Assembly: GCA_003577005.1 (NCBI GenBank)
Contig: QEUW01000063.1
Coordinates: forward strand, 1-28,575
DNA length: 28,575 bases
Source: Chloroflexota bacterium
GTDB lineage: Bacteria > Chloroflexota > Anaerolineae > Caldilineales > Caldilineaceae
Reading direction: 5' to 3'
Under the pieces are notes generated by a model, which worked only from the letters and a program-made list of their open reading frames with translations, was not told the DNA's origin and made no database searches. Position 1 is the stretch's first letter. Each line of letters begins with the position of its first letter. Below, in pieces: positions 1-8,739 of the stretch. The position numbers and the translations under genes were made by a program.

Positions 1-1
1 G

Positions 2-565
2 ACCCTGTTCAAGCAACTTCTAAGAGAATGGCAGGCGGCGCGACCAACCGGCGCCCCATCCGTATTGATGCGATATGCAGAGCCAAGTCTATCGCAAAAA
101 TGAAAGCCCGGCAATCGAAGGTTGTGGCGTCGATGGGTTTATCGCCAGTGTCAGCGCCTATGCCGCCGCTGCCACACCAGGCTGGCGCGGTACGGTCTGC
201 TTTCTCTTGCAGATCGGCGCGGCCTATGCCTACATTCGCCTGCAAGACCTGTACAACCCGCTCCGTTTTCTCAAACAATTGGAGGGGGCGCCCCCGGTGC
301 GTTTTGGGATACAAGGCTTCAACCGCGCAATCATCGAACCGGGTGACGCCAACCCGGCGCGTCACTACACGGCCTTCCTCTTTGTGGGCTTTTGGCTTCC
401 GCCCATTCTGGCCGTACTGGTGCTCTCCGTTACCGTTTTCACTGGAGCGACGAGGATATGCGTAGCGGCTTCTATGCGATTCACCACGGTCGTCTCGTCC
501 GCCGCTACGGGCCGACCGTTCTGCCCGCCCTGATTGCCCGCGACCTGGCCGAGCGCCGAACGTGA
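2..565 (+). pseudogene. 3' part of a membrane-protein gene with two compensating frameshifts
   Basis: The product is not recognised. Protein-like sequence runs in frame 2 from the window edge to a stop at 101-103, moves to frame 3 from about 100 to 425, then returns to frame 2 and ends at the TGA at 563-565. The first switch sits in a run of five A's at 96-100; with one A fewer, the text reads on as SQNESPAIEGCG. The second switch is near 423-428. The joined product would have two hydrophobic stretches (around FIASVSAYAAAATPGW to CFLLQIGAAYAYI, and YTAFLFVGFWLPPILAVLVL). A basic tail rich in Arg follows, ending RDLAERRT. Either the gene is decayed or the consensus has two indel errors; the intact frames on both sides of each switch favour recent damage or error. 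The N-terminus lies outside the window. Confidence 0.5.
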
Positions 566-637
566 TGCGTGATGCGTGATAGGAACCGCTTCTAATGCAA
601 TCCGGATCGGATGATGGATCACGCATTACGCATCACG
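561..637. repeat. inverted repeat between convergent genes
   Basis: The arms at 561-580 and 618-637 are built from the word GCGTGAT and pair at 19 of 20 positions across a 37-base loop. The left arm overlaps the stop codon of the upstream gene, and the right arm lies just past the end of the flotillin-like gene on the other strand. There is no T-run, so it is a palindromic element that may act as a two-way transcription barrier. Confidence 0.7.
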
Positions 638-652
638 CATTATGCAGGGGTC

Positions 653-2848
653 TCAGCCGCTGACTGCAATCGTTTCGACGTTCCCATCCACGGCTGGTTT
701 ATCGTGTGGAACCAGGCCGATCAGGCGCAGGATGGGGAGGACGGGGAGGTCGCCGATCACACGGAAGCTGCCATCTTGGCGCAGGTCGGCGAGCGCCTGG
801 CTCAGTTCTTTTTGACCGTTGACCACGCCGGCCAGATGTTCGACCAGGGCGCTGACGGTCAGGCTGCCCAACATGCGCGGGTTGACCTCGGCCACCACCT
901 GTTGTAGATAGGGGACAAAAGCCGGCAGGTTGAGCTTTGACAAGATGCTCAGATCGCCCCCTTCACCGTTCGGGGTGACGACGCCGTCCATCAGCCGGCC
1001 CACGGCGGGGACTTCTTCACCCAGCACCCGCAGCCCCTGCGCCAGCGCCATCACATCGCCGATGATGCGGCTGGCCTGGCCGCCGTTGCCGTAGATGTGG
1101 ACGCGCAGGCTGGGCGCCAGCGCCTCGAAGGCGCGCAAGTTGGCCTCGAGCCGTAGCTGGGTCAGCCGCTCTTCGTGGGCCATCTGCATCTTCATCCGTT
1201 CCAGTTCTACCAGCACCGGGGCCTGTTGGTAGAGCTGGATCATGGTCTGTTGGGCGTTGATCTCCACCTCTTTGAGCTGGCGGACGCGACTGGCCTCGGC
1301 GGTGGCCTGCGCCTCGACGATCTCGGCCTGGGCCAGCCCTTCGGCGCGGGTGACGACCACCCGCTGTTCGGCCACCTTGACCTGCGCCGCCTCCACTTCG
1401 GCTTCGGCCAGACCAATGGCGGCGGCTTCGGCGCGGGTCGCCTCAGCGCGCACTTTGGCCGCCTGCGCTCGTTTTTCGGTAGCGGTGGCTTCGGCTTCGG
1501 CTTTGACGAGGTCGGCCTTGGTCTCGGCATCGACTTTGAGCTGGAGGGCTCGCGCTTCAGCCTCGGCTTCAACCTTGAGCGCTTCGCCCAGTTGATTGGC
1601 CTGGACCAAAGCAATCGCTTTGGCGCGTTCGGCGGCGGCCAGTTCCTCTTCGCGCAGGCGTTCAGCCTCGGCGCGCGTGCGTTCGGCCACCCGCTCGATC
1701 TCGCGCACCTGCATGACGGCCAGCCGCTCGGCTTCGGCCTGGGCTTCGGCCAGACGCAGGGCGGCGCCGCGCTGTTGCTCGAGCACGCGCAGTTCGGCCT
1801 CGCGTTCGGCGCGCAGGCGGGCCAGTTGTGCTTCATTCTCGGTATCGGTGCGGGCGATCTTCTGTTTGAGTTCCACCTGCACCAGGTCAGATTCGTTCTT
1901 GACATTGGCGGCGGCCTTGTCACGCTCGATCTGGCGTAGGTCAACCTCATGGCGGCGGATCGCCAGCGCCTCTTGTTGCTCCAGCGTTGCCTCGGCCACG
2001 ATCCGCTCGGCCTCGAGCCGTTCACCAGCCAACTTCTTTTCGGTTTCAGCCGTGATTTCGGCCTCGGTGCGTTCGCGGGCACGCAGGTCCTGGATCTCGG
2101 CGATCTGTTCGCGGTTGGTGGCGATGCTCGTCTCTTTGGAGATCCGCGCCTCGGCCTGCTCCACCAGACGGCGGTAGGCCTCGCCTCCCAGCGCGGTTAC
2201 GGTCAGCAACGCCAGATCGTACCCCAGTTCGGAGAGGATCTGGTTGACCTTGGGGAAGGCGATTTCGGCCAGCCGCTGGCGGTTGGCGATGATCTCTTCG
2301 AGCGGCATCGTCGCCGCTGCGGCCACCAGTTCGGCCGTGCCGACTTTGGTGATGGTGTTGAGCAAGCTGGTCGTATCCAGACCGACGCGCTGGGCGGCGA
2401 TGTCGGCCTTATCTGGGTTGAGTTTGGCCACAGCGTGCGCCCAAAGCAGAAAGCTCACCTTGCTGCTGTCTAGCGCCTCGACGCCGCCCCCGTCCAGACC
2501 CACAACCGGCACCGTAAACGAGACCGTCTTGAGTTTGATGACCTGGGTGAGCGGGTTGAGCCAGTAGTAGGAAGAGCGATCCGCTGTTTTGCCATAGACC
2601 CGGCTCACCTGAGAGGGCGCCAGACTGTGCAGCCCATCGCCGACGACTACATGGATTTCGTCGGCGGGCACAAGCACACGGCGGCCAAAGCCAAAGAGGC
2701 GGGGCAAAAAACCGATGCGGTCCACCTCGGTGCGCAACAGTTCAGCCGTGGTTGTCACCTCGTTGAGCGAGTCGCGCACCTGGGTGCGGTTTGGTAGTCT
2801 GGGCGGCTGACCCGCCGTCTGTGAAGGGGTAGGATTTTGTTGTGCCAC
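653..2848 (-). CDS. flotillin-like SPFH/Band 7 protein with very long coiled coil
   Basis: This 731-residue protein starts at a GTG preceded at 7 bases by AAAGGAG. In-frame ATGs upstream (2878, 2917) lack such a site, and the one at 2917 lies in the promoter's -10 box. Residues about 40-230 form an SPFH-like domain (LFGFGRRVLVPADEIHVVVG near its start, LSELGYDLALLTVTALGG near its end). A coiled coil of about 330 residues follows, rich in Ala, Glu and Arg, then a C-terminal tail with AFEALAPSLRVHIYGNGGQ. Flotillins organise membrane microdomains and oligomerise through such coils. The usual length is about 450-500 residues, so this coil is unusually long. I see no clear membrane segment; attachment would have to be by the SPFH face or a partner. 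The gene is monocistronic and divergent from the ada-like gene. Confidence 0.85.
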   Translation of the reverse strand: MAQQNPTPSQTAGQPPRLPNRTQVRDSLNEVTTTAELLRTEVDRIGFLPRLFGFGRRVLVPADEIHVVVGDGLHSLAPSQVSRVYGKTADRSSYYWLNPLTQVIKLKTVSFTVPVVGLDGGGVEALDSSKVSFLLWAHAVAKLNPDKADIAAQRVGLDTTSLLNTITKVGTAELVAAAATMPLEEIIANRQRLAEIAFPKVNQILSELGYDLALLTVTALGGEAYRRLVEQAEARISKETSIATNREQIAEIQDLRARERTEAEITAETEKKLAGERLEAERIVAEATLEQQEALAIRRHEVDLRQIERDKAAANVKNESDLVQVELKQKIARTDTENEAQLARLRAEREAELRVLEQQRGAALRLAEAQAEAERLAVMQVREIERVAERTRAEAERLREEELAAAERAKAIALVQANQLGEALKVEAEAEARALQLKVDAETKADLVKAEAEATATEKRAQAAKVRAEATRAEAAAIGLAEAEVEAAQVKVAEQRVVVTRAEGLAQAEIVEAQATAEASRVRQLKEVEINAQQTMIQLYQQAPVLVELERMKMQMAHEERLTQLRLEANLRAFEALAPSLRVHIYGNGGQASRIIGDVMALAQGLRVLGEEVPAVGRLMDGVVTPNGEGGDLSILSKLNLPAFVPYLQQVVAEVNPRMLGSLTVSALVEHLAGVVNGQKELSQALADLRQDGSFRVIGDLPVLPILRLIGLVPHDKPAVDGNVETIAVSG

Positions 2849-2915
2849 GATCCGGCTCCTTTCTGAAAATGATGGCATAGAGTAGGTAAGTATTCTCTTT
2901 CTACTGTGGTGCCCC

Positions 2916-2924
2916 ATTATAGCA
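2916..2924 (-). promoter_or_regulatory. extended -10 promoter of the flotillin-like gene
   Basis: The minus strand reads TGCTATAAT, a perfect TATAAT with the TGn extension that can replace a good -35 box. No convincing -35 hexamer is found 16-18 bases upstream. Transcription would start near 2909, giving a leader of about 60 bases to the GTG at 2848. Confidence 0.55.
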
Positions 2925-3098
2925 GAGAGCGGCGGGTAGACTCAGCAACAAGACCGAAATCGCATTGACACCCGGCTGACAATGCTGACCAAAAGATGCT
3001 TGCTATTTTGGCAAGAAACGGGTGGCGCGCAGCGTTGAATTCGCCTACAATAGCAATAACAACAAATCAGTATGAGCCTGACCGAAAGGGCGACTTGT

Positions 3099-3950
3099 AT
3101 GAATCTGACCGATTACGACCGGATCGCGGCCGCGATCCAATATCTGGAAACCAACTATCGCGACCAACCGGAACTGGATGATCTGGCGGCGCATCTGCAC
3201 CTGAGCCCGTTCCACTTGCAGCGGCTCTTTACCCGTTGGGCGGGGATCAGCCCCAAGCGGTTCGTCCAATATCTGACCGCCGAACACGCTAAACAACGGC
3301 TGGCCGAATCGCAAAGCGTGCTCGATGCTGCCTACGATGCGGGCCTCTCCAGCCCCAGCCGGCTGCATGATCTGCTCATCGCTACCGAGGCAGTGACGCC
3401 GGGTGAGTTCAAAAACCAGGGCGCAGGATTGACGATCCACTATGGCCGGCACACCACCCCCTTTGGCGACTGTCTGCTGGCGGCGACCGAGCGGGGCATC
3501 TGCAAGCTCTCGTTTGTGGATGATGAAGCATGGCCCGCGGTGCTGGACGAATTGCGCGTCCAGTGGGCCGGCGCCCGGCTGGTAGAAGACCCGGCCTACA
3601 CCCAACCGCTGATCGACATGATCTTTCCCGCACATCCCGGCCAGGGAACGCGCACTATTAACCTGTTGCTCAAGGGCACTAACTTTCAGATCAAGGTTTG
3701 GGAGGCGCTGCTAAAGATTCCACCCGGCGCGCTGGCGACGTATGAAGATGTGGCGGCGGCCGTGGGCCAGCCGACAGCCGCACGAGCCATCGGCGGGGCG
3801 GTGGGGGCCAACAACATTGCCTATCTGATCCCCTGCCACCGGGTGATCCGCAAGAGTGGGGTGATCAGGGACTATCATTGGGGTCCGACCCGCAAGAAGG
3901 CCATCCTCGCCTGGGAGGCGGCGCAGCGCGAATCGCTCATGGCCGCCTGA
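3099..3950 (+). CDS. AraC-type HTH fused to O6-alkylguanine-DNA alkyltransferase (Ada-like)
   Basis: The product is 283 residues. Residues 1-100 are an AraC-family double helix-turn-helix (LDDLAAHLHLSPFHLQRLFT, then the AYDAGLSSPSRLHDL segment). Residues about 110-275 are a methylguanine methyltransferase domain with the acceptor motif IPCHRVIR, the acceptor being Cys246. It would remove alkyl groups from O6-alkylguanine by suicidal transfer and regulate genes of the adaptive response. The N-terminal zinc/Cys methylphosphotriester domain of E. coli Ada is absent, so any switch to an activator must work differently. After the active site the family's usual GGYRWG is RDYHWG. The start is chosen for the AAAGGG 8 bases upstream; an in-frame ATG at 3072 has no ribosome site. 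A possible -10 (TACAAT, 3046-3051) lies upstream without a good -35. Confidence 0.88.
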   Translation: MNLTDYDRIAAAIQYLETNYRDQPELDDLAAHLHLSPFHLQRLFTRWAGISPKRFVQYLTAEHAKQRLAESQSVLDAAYDAGLSSPSRLHDLLIATEAVTPGEFKNQGAGLTIHYGRHTTPFGDCLLAATERGICKLSFVDDEAWPAVLDELRVQWAGARLVEDPAYTQPLIDMIFPAHPGQGTRTINLLLKGTNFQIKVWEALLKIPPGALATYEDVAAAVGQPTAARAIGGAVGANNIAYLIPCHRVIRKSGVIRDYHWGPTRKKAILAWEAAQRESLMAA

Positions 3951-3961
3951 GAACAACGGAA

Positions 3962-4055
3962 TAGACCGCGGATGTGGCGGATTGGGCTGATCTTTGCGGA
4001 TCTGCACCCAATGAAATCCGCGCAAATCCGCTTAATCCGTCGTATCCGCGGTCTA
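3962..4055. repeat. long imperfect hairpin between convergent genes
   Basis: Outer arms TAGACCGCGGAT (3962-3973) and its complement (4044-4055) pair perfectly over 12 bases. The inside holds repeated GCGGAT/ATCCGC words that pair imperfectly. It fills the gap between the ada-like gene and ctaG, which converge here, and may block read-through from both sides. There is no U-run. Confidence 0.7.
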
Positions 4056-4064
4056 GCCTTTCAA

Positions 4065-4991
4065 TCAGCCGCGATGTTCTTTCTTTTCGGTGAGTCGATG
4101 TTCGAGACCTGGCGCGATCATGCGCTCGTCGGCGTCCCAGTTGGGGAAAGGTTGCGGCGAGTCGTGCTTGAAAGAGCGGCCCATCACCAGCACCGCACTG
4201 CCAAAGTAGACCATACTGCCAAAGAACCAGACCAGCCCACCGGCGATGATCTGGTCGTTGATCGCATCCAGCCCCAGAGGGTTGTTGCCCGCGGCGTGGG
4301 CGGCGGCGTAGTAGCTATAAATCGGGTGGCCGGTAAACGAGATGGTCACCCCGGAGACCATGTTGGGGATATCGGCGCCGATGAGGTACGCAAAGAAGAC
4401 CCAGCCGGGCAGCCGTTCGTGAATACGCGGGCAGGCGCCGACGACGTGCCCCCAGTAGAGCAGCGCAGTCAGCAAAAGCACCCACAAGGCCAGGTGGCGC
4501 GACCAGAGCTGTTGCATCGACCAACTGGCAAAACGAGCATCGTGCCAGATCAGAAATGCGCTGATAAAGAGAAGCCACGCCAGCCCCGGCGCTGTCATCG
4601 TGCGCAGCGTATTCCGGGCAGGTGACGCCACAAAGAGCAGGTGCGCCCCGCGCCGGCGAAGCGGTTTGGGTAACCCCAATAGCATCACATGTATGGGGAT
4701 CGCCAGCCAGAGCAGCGGCGGCGCCAGCATGACAGTCAGAATCTTTGCGATGGAGCGGACAAAAAGCAACTGTTCGCTCAGGCTGGTTAGCGGCGGCAGG
4801 TGAACCGCCGTGATTGCTATAAGACCCAATCCAAAAAAGAACAGCCGCCGCGGTCGGGCGACGTCCGGCAAACGGCGCCGGAGTCGAAGCCAGCCGCGCA
4901 TGTATACAAACCCGGCCAGACCGGCCAGTACGACCGGCGCCACCTGCCAGATAACTTGACTCAAGAACGATACGTAAACGGTGCTCTCCAT
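4065..4991 (-). CDS. ctaG: CtaG-family cytochrome c oxidase assembly membrane protein
   Basis: This 308-residue, multi-pass membrane protein has about seven hydrophobic segments, starting with VIWQVAPVVLAGLAGFVYM. It matches the caa3-type CtaG family, which is needed to assemble an active caa3 cytochrome c oxidase, presumably by helping copper insertion. Recognisable pieces are the HLPPLTSLSEQLLFVRSIAK stretch, FLIWHDARFA, and ADIPNMVSGVTISF followed by YSYYA. Histidines and methionines that could bind copper are present in these segments. No oxidase subunit genes lie nearby, so it is an orphan. The gene lies 123 bases downstream of the glycosyltransferase gene on the same strand. The start has only a weak ribosome site (GAGG about 14 bases upstream). 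Confidence 0.85.
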   Translation of the reverse strand: MESTVYVSFLSQVIWQVAPVVLAGLAGFVYMRGWLRLRRRLPDVARPRRLFFFGLGLIAITAVHLPPLTSLSEQLLFVRSIAKILTVMLAPPLLWLAIPIHVMLLGLPKPLRRRGAHLLFVASPARNTLRTMTAPGLAWLLFISAFLIWHDARFASWSMQQLWSRHLALWVLLLTALLYWGHVVGACPRIHERLPGWVFFAYLIGADIPNMVSGVTISFTGHPIYSYYAAAHAAGNNPLGLDAINDQIIAGGLVWFFGSMVYFGSAVLVMGRSFKHDSPQPFPNWDADERMIAPGLEHRLTEKKEHRG

Positions 4992-5069
4992 CGGCTGTCT
5001 TTAGACCTCACCCTCAGCGAGGATCCAACAAAATCTACAGCAACCTTTGCACCGTACCAGTTTATCAGG

Positions 5070-5104
5070 AAATGGCCGGTCACCCGGTGGGCGTGACCTC
5101 ATTT
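5070..5104 (-). terminator. weak hairpin downstream of the glycosyltransferase gene
   Basis: AAATG...GGTCAC pairs with GTGACC...CATTT around a 9-base loop, with a small bulge. It lies 10 bases past the stop of the glycosyltransferase gene on the minus strand and has no U-run. It could be a weak terminator or chance. Confidence 0.3.
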
Positions 5105-5114
5105 ATCTAGCTCT

Positions 5115-6320
5115 TTACCACGTCACCGCCGCCCGTGCGCGCACCACATTCTCATAGATACGAGCCGTCTGTCGGGCTAGCTCGTCCCACCGGTAGATCG
5201 TGTTGATCTCATCGAGCGCGCGGGCGCGGCGGCGGGCGGCGGCATCCGGGTGGCTGAACAATTGGTTTACGGCCCAAACAATGCTCATCGGGTCGTCGGG
5301 GAAAACGGTGAGACCATTTTGCTGGTGCTTGACCACCTCGCCTAATCCTCCTACATCGCTGGCAACGACGTTGCACCCCATCGCCATGGCCTCAAGCGCC
5401 ACGATACCAAACGGCTCGTACAGGCTGGGAAAGATCGCTGCATCTACCACCTCATAGAGCGCATCGCGCCGGGTATCGGTGATAAAACCCAGAAAGTCCA
5501 CCGCATTTTCGACATTGAGTTCATAGGCAAGCGGCCACATCTTGTTGCCGTTCTTTCCTGCTACCAAAAGGCGGGTATCAGGATAGTCGGCCAGGATGCG
5601 TGGCATTGCGCGCAGCAGAATGTGCAGACCTTTTTCGTGGACAACGCGGCCCACAAAGAAGAGCAATTTTTCCCCCCGAGGCGCATAGCGTTCACGCAGC
5701 AGCCTGCGCTGGCGGGGGTCGTCATCTTGCCGTCCATCTACCTGGATGCCGTTGAAGATCACATCCAGCTTATCGACTGGTGCGCCGAAATAATTGTGCA
5801 ACTCCTGATGCATAAAGTTGCTACAGATGATCACGCGCCACGCTTCGTAGCAGATCCGCCACTCCAATTCGTTGATCTGTGAGCTGGTGTTGCCGGCAAT
5901 ATGGCCCTGGTGGCGGCCCCGCTCGGTTCCATGAACAGTTGCGATCAGTGGCGTTCGCCACCGGTGCTTGAGCGTGATGCCGGCCATGCCGGTCTGCCAC
6001 TCGTGAATATGGATCAAATCATAAGGGTGATCGAGGGACAGTTCTTCCGCCGCAGTGACAAAAGAGTTATTATTGGCAATGACGCTGTTGTACAGGTCGC
6101 GCACATCCATAGGGGGTGTATCCACCCGGTAGACGGTGAGAAATGGCGATAGATGCTCGACCGCCAGGCCACCGGCGTAGCGAGGCGTCACCACATCGAT
6201 CTGAAGCGGCCCGCCAACGGTGGCGAGTCCGGCTAATGCTGGCGCCAACTCAGAAACATGACGCCCGATTCCACCCACCACATGGGGTGGAAATTCCCAA
6301 CTGATCATCAAGACACGCAT
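5115..6320 (-). CDS. GT4-family glycosyltransferase (glycogen/starch-synthase-like)
   Basis: The product is 401 residues with a GT-B fold. The N-terminal Rossmann domain opens with [20 protein letters not shown], the donor-loop signature of glycogen-synthase-like and sucrose-type GT4 enzymes. The C-terminal domain has [18 protein letters not shown] and the E-x7-E motif [11 protein letters not shown] followed by [12 protein letters not shown]. It would transfer a sugar from a nucleotide donor; the acceptor cannot be read from sequence. The N-terminal signature favours an alpha-glucan or glycoconjugate enzyme. The start ATG has GAGG about 6 bases upstream. Its neighbours are cell-envelope genes (lipoprotein, mltG), so a role in surface glycan or storage glucan synthesis is possible, though not shown. 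Confidence 0.85.
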   Translation of the reverse strand: MRVLMISWEFPPHVVGGIGRHVSELAPALAGLATVGGPLQIDVVTPRYAGGLAVEHLSPFLTVYRVDTPPMDVRDLYNSVIANNNSFVTAAEELSLDHPYDLIHIHEWQTGMAGITLKHRWRTPLIATVHGTERGRHQGHIAGNTSSQINELEWRICYEAWRVIICSNFMHQELHNYFGAPVDKLDVIFNGIQVDGRQDDDPRQRRLLRERYAPRGEKLLFFVGRVVHEKGLHILLRAMPRILADYPDTRLLVAGKNGNKMWPLAYELNVENAVDFLGFITDTRRDALYEVVDAAIFPSLYEPFGIVALEAMAMGCNVVASDVGGLGEVVKHQQNGLTVFPDDPMSIVWAVNQLFSHPDAAARRRARALDEINTIYRWDELARQTARIYENVVRARAAVTW

Positions 6321-6397
6321 ACGTACCTCACTCTATCCTCAACCGCAGTGGCGCTACCCCGTTTTGCGGGCGCAGATGGTCGCCGCGGTCACGTCAT

Positions 6398-7342
6398 TCA
6401 CGGTTGTGCGGCGGGTGCAGCCCCCGGCGCTGCTACAGCACGCCAATGACCGGTTTCATCGTAGGCATACCATTGAATACGCAAATCGGCCTCTGGCGAT
6501 TCACCGTTTGCGGCCCCGATCGCTGTCATAGTCGCCCGGTAGACCAGGTAGCGCAACGGTGATTCCACCCCGTGTGCGGTGGTCCATGTCTCGTAGCCGT
6601 CGTCTACCCAGGCCATCCAGTATACTCCACCCATGATCTCGCTGTGTTCTCGCAAAACCGGGTCTTCGCCCTGGGGGCCAAGATAGAGCGGTACATGGGG
6701 TTGGTGGGCACGCAAGGTTTGTAAGTAGCGGGCGACAGTCGCAGGTTCGCCCACGTGCAGCACCACATCTGTAGGCTCCACTGCGAGCGGATCATCGCTC
6801 AACACAATAAAGGGAGGATTGGCGCCATCGACCTCCAGCGCAAGCTGTGACCAGCGCCCAGGCCACCCGGCCACAACAAGCCGATTATGACCTTGCTGGC
6901 GGGCAAGTGCAACCACGGCGCTGAGCCATGGCTTTACCCAGCGCTCTGTCTGGTCCACCGGTACAAACGAACCGTTTGCATCAATGGCAAAGGGCGCCAG
7001 CCAAAGGATGGGCGAATCTGCCAGAACTTCCTCGACGGCGCTGGCCGCCTCCAACGAAAGCGGGCCGATAACGGCTCGTACGTTTTTATCGGCCAACAGT
7101 TTGTGTGCTGTACGCTCGGAGTTGCGCGCGATGTCCAATGCCAGAGGCAAGCGGTCAACCGTGTCCTGTGGTGCAACGGACAGCGCTGTACGCATGGCAT
7201 CGAGTGCCGCGTATCCTGTCCGCCGGTACAGTCCTTCAAAGGGCGCTAGCAGGCCGATCTTTTCCACCGGCCGGATGGACCTACAGCCGGGCAAGAGGAG
7301 CGTGACCAGCAGCACCACGACAAAGAGGATGACACGCCGCAT
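6398..7342 (-). CDS. lipoprotein with periplasmic-binding-protein-like domain
   Basis: The 314-residue product opens with a lipoprotein signal peptide, MRRVILFVVVLLVTLLLPGC, giving lipobox LPGC and a lipidated Cys20. The mature part resembles a type I periplasmic ligand-binding protein: IGLLAPFEGLYRRTGYAAL near the start, VRAVIGPLSLEAASAVEEV, ILWLAPFAIDANG and a C-terminal YLVYRATMTAIGAA. Such domains bind small ligands for ABC transport, but no permease or ATPase is adjacent. The same fold is used by LpoA, the outer-membrane activator of a penicillin-binding protein. Its place just after mltG makes a role in cell-wall growth plausible (inference). A longer reading from the ATG at 7423, 3 bases after the mltG stop, would put 27 residues before the signal peptide. 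Neither start has a good ribosome site; I prefer 7342 for its clean signal. Confidence 0.7.
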   Translation of the reverse strand: MRRVILFVVVLLVTLLLPGCRSIRPVEKIGLLAPFEGLYRRTGYAALDAMRTALSVAPQDTVDRLPLALDIARNSERTAHKLLADKNVRAVIGPLSLEAASAVEEVLADSPILWLAPFAIDANGSFVPVDQTERWVKPWLSAVVALARQQGHNRLVVAGWPGRWSQLALEVDGANPPFIVLSDDPLAVEPTDVVLHVGEPATVARYLQTLRAHQPHVPLYLGPQGEDPVLREHSEIMGGVYWMAWVDDGYETWTTAHGVESPLRYLVYRATMTAIGAANGESPEADLRIQWYAYDETGHWRAVAAPGAAPAAQP

Positions 7343-7426
7343 TCTCCGCAAGCCAATGGTCGGAGTCGCAGAACAGAGCTCCGTGTGCTCTAACGGATAA
7401 CACGGAGTTGCTGGCTCGCTCATAGC

Positions 7427-8716
7427 CTAGCGGTATCCATAGGCGCGCAGGTTTGCTTCGTGCTCCGCCAGGGTAACGGCAAAGACGTGCGCCCCGCTGT
7501 CGCCCGTTGCGACAAAGAAGCAGTAACCGGTAGTGGCCGGGTTGCGGGTGGCTTCGATCGCATTCAACCCGGGGCTGGAGATGGGGCCGGGTGGTAGCCC
7601 CGGGTTGAGATAGGTGTTGAAGGGACTGATCACCGTTTTGTACTCTTCGATGTTTTCGGGTTTCCACCACCAGTTGCCCACGGTGCCGCGCGCATATTGC
7701 ACCGTCGGGTCGGCCTGGAGGTAGTTGCCTCCCACATCGGGGCACCGATTGTTGAGACGGTTGAGATAGACGCTGGCGATCAGAGGGCGTTCCTCGGCGA
7801 GAATTGCTTCACGCTCGACGATGCTAGCCAGGATGATGAGGTTGTGGCCGCTCACCCCGCCACTGCCCCAGTCCAGGCCCTGGCTGCCCACCTTACGTTC
7901 GAAGTTATCGAGGAACGGGCGCAACAATAGTTCCGGGGTGCTGGCAAAGACGGGCAGCCGGTAGGTGTCAGGGAAGAGATACCCTTCCAGCGATGCATCG
8001 GATGGCAACGCTTGCAAGAATTCGTACTCTTCAAAGATAGAGAGGCTGCGCGGCTGGCGAACGGCGGCCAGAAAGCGATCCGCCTCCATGACATTGTTCT
8101 CAGCCAGACGATCGGCAATTTCTTCCAGCCGGAAACCCTCAGGGATGGTGACCAGCGCTTCCTCGAAGAGTGCGTGTTGTAACGCCTCGGCAATTTCGGG
8201 AATGGTCATCGTCTCAGCCAGCATAAAGTTACCGGCATCGACCCGCCGATCCAGCCCGGTGACGCGCAGATAGAGGTTGAACAGGTCGGCGTCATGCACA
8301 AAGCCCGCCTCCTGGAGACGAAAAGCGATAAAGCGCGCCGGTTCGCCCGGTGTGACAACAAAGGGTCGCGGCCGCGAGTCCGTCCCTGCTGGGAGGGCGA
8401 GTTCATTCTCACGCAGCCGCAAGCTCAGGGCCAGGATCTGTTGCTCGACATTGTCGGGCGTCAGCGCGCCGCGACCGGCATTGGGGTCGATCAACCCGGC
8501 GGCGGTGACGGGCGCGCCGTAGAACTGTTCAGTCAGATGGGCGTTGCTGACCACCCAAACACCTACCAGAACACCCACCACCAGGATGAGAAATCCCAGC
8601 CGGTAGAGGTTCGTCAGCAAATTGCCACCGCGCCAGAGGGCGTCCCAGGTTGTTTCGCCCCTGTATAGTTGGTTGCGGCGGCTCAATATCAGCTCACGCC
8701 GTTGCTCGTTATTCAT
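7427..8716 (-). CDS. mltG: endolytic murein transglycosylase MltG
   Basis: The product is 429 residues, YceG/MltG family. A basic N-terminal cytoplasmic stretch precedes one membrane helix ([17 protein letters not shown], about residue 40). A LysM-like part follows ([16 protein letters not shown]). The catalytic domain has [20 protein letters not shown], with likely catalytic Glu301, plus [10 protein letters not shown] and [17 protein letters not shown]. It cleaves nascent peptidoglycan strands at the membrane and so sets glycan length. Compared with E. coli MltG (about 340 residues), it carries an insert after the membrane helix (residues about 70-130). The ATG at 8716 has TAGGA about 8 bases upstream; longer readings run into ruvX. 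It sits 23 bases after ruvX, a widespread pairing. Confidence 0.93.
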   Translation of the reverse strand: MNNEQRRELILSRRNQLYRGETTWDALWRGGNLLTNLYRLGFLILVVGVLVGVWVVSNAHLTEQFYGAPVTAAGLIDPNAGRGALTPDNVEQQILALSLRLRENELALPAGTDSRPRPFVVTPGEPARFIAFRLQEAGFVHDADLFNLYLRVTGLDRRVDAGNFMLAETMTIPEIAEALQHALFEEALVTIPEGFRLEEIADRLAENNVMEADRFLAAVRQPRSLSIFEEYEFLQALPSDASLEGYLFPDTYRLPVFASTPELLLRPFLDNFERKVGSQGLDWGSGGVSGHNLIILASIVEREAILAEERPLIASVYLNRLNNRCPDVGGNYLQADPTVQYARGTVGNWWWKPENIEEYKTVISPFNTYLNPGLPPGPISSPGLNAIEATRNPATTGYCFFVATGDSGAHVFAVTLAEHEANLRAYGYR

Positions 8717-8739
8717 GACAGAAGTCCTACAAAACACGG

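Noticed and set aside
9..626. 205-residue minus-strand frame covering the left edge
   Set aside because: Composition is low-complexity and antisense-like; the plus strand carries protein-like membrane segments in adjoining frames.
1240..2177. Long open frames on both strands opposite the flotillin-like gene
   Set aside because: They are Arg/Ser- or Gly/Phe-rich shadows of the Ala/Glu-rich coiled-coil codons, with no ribosome sites or recognisable domains.
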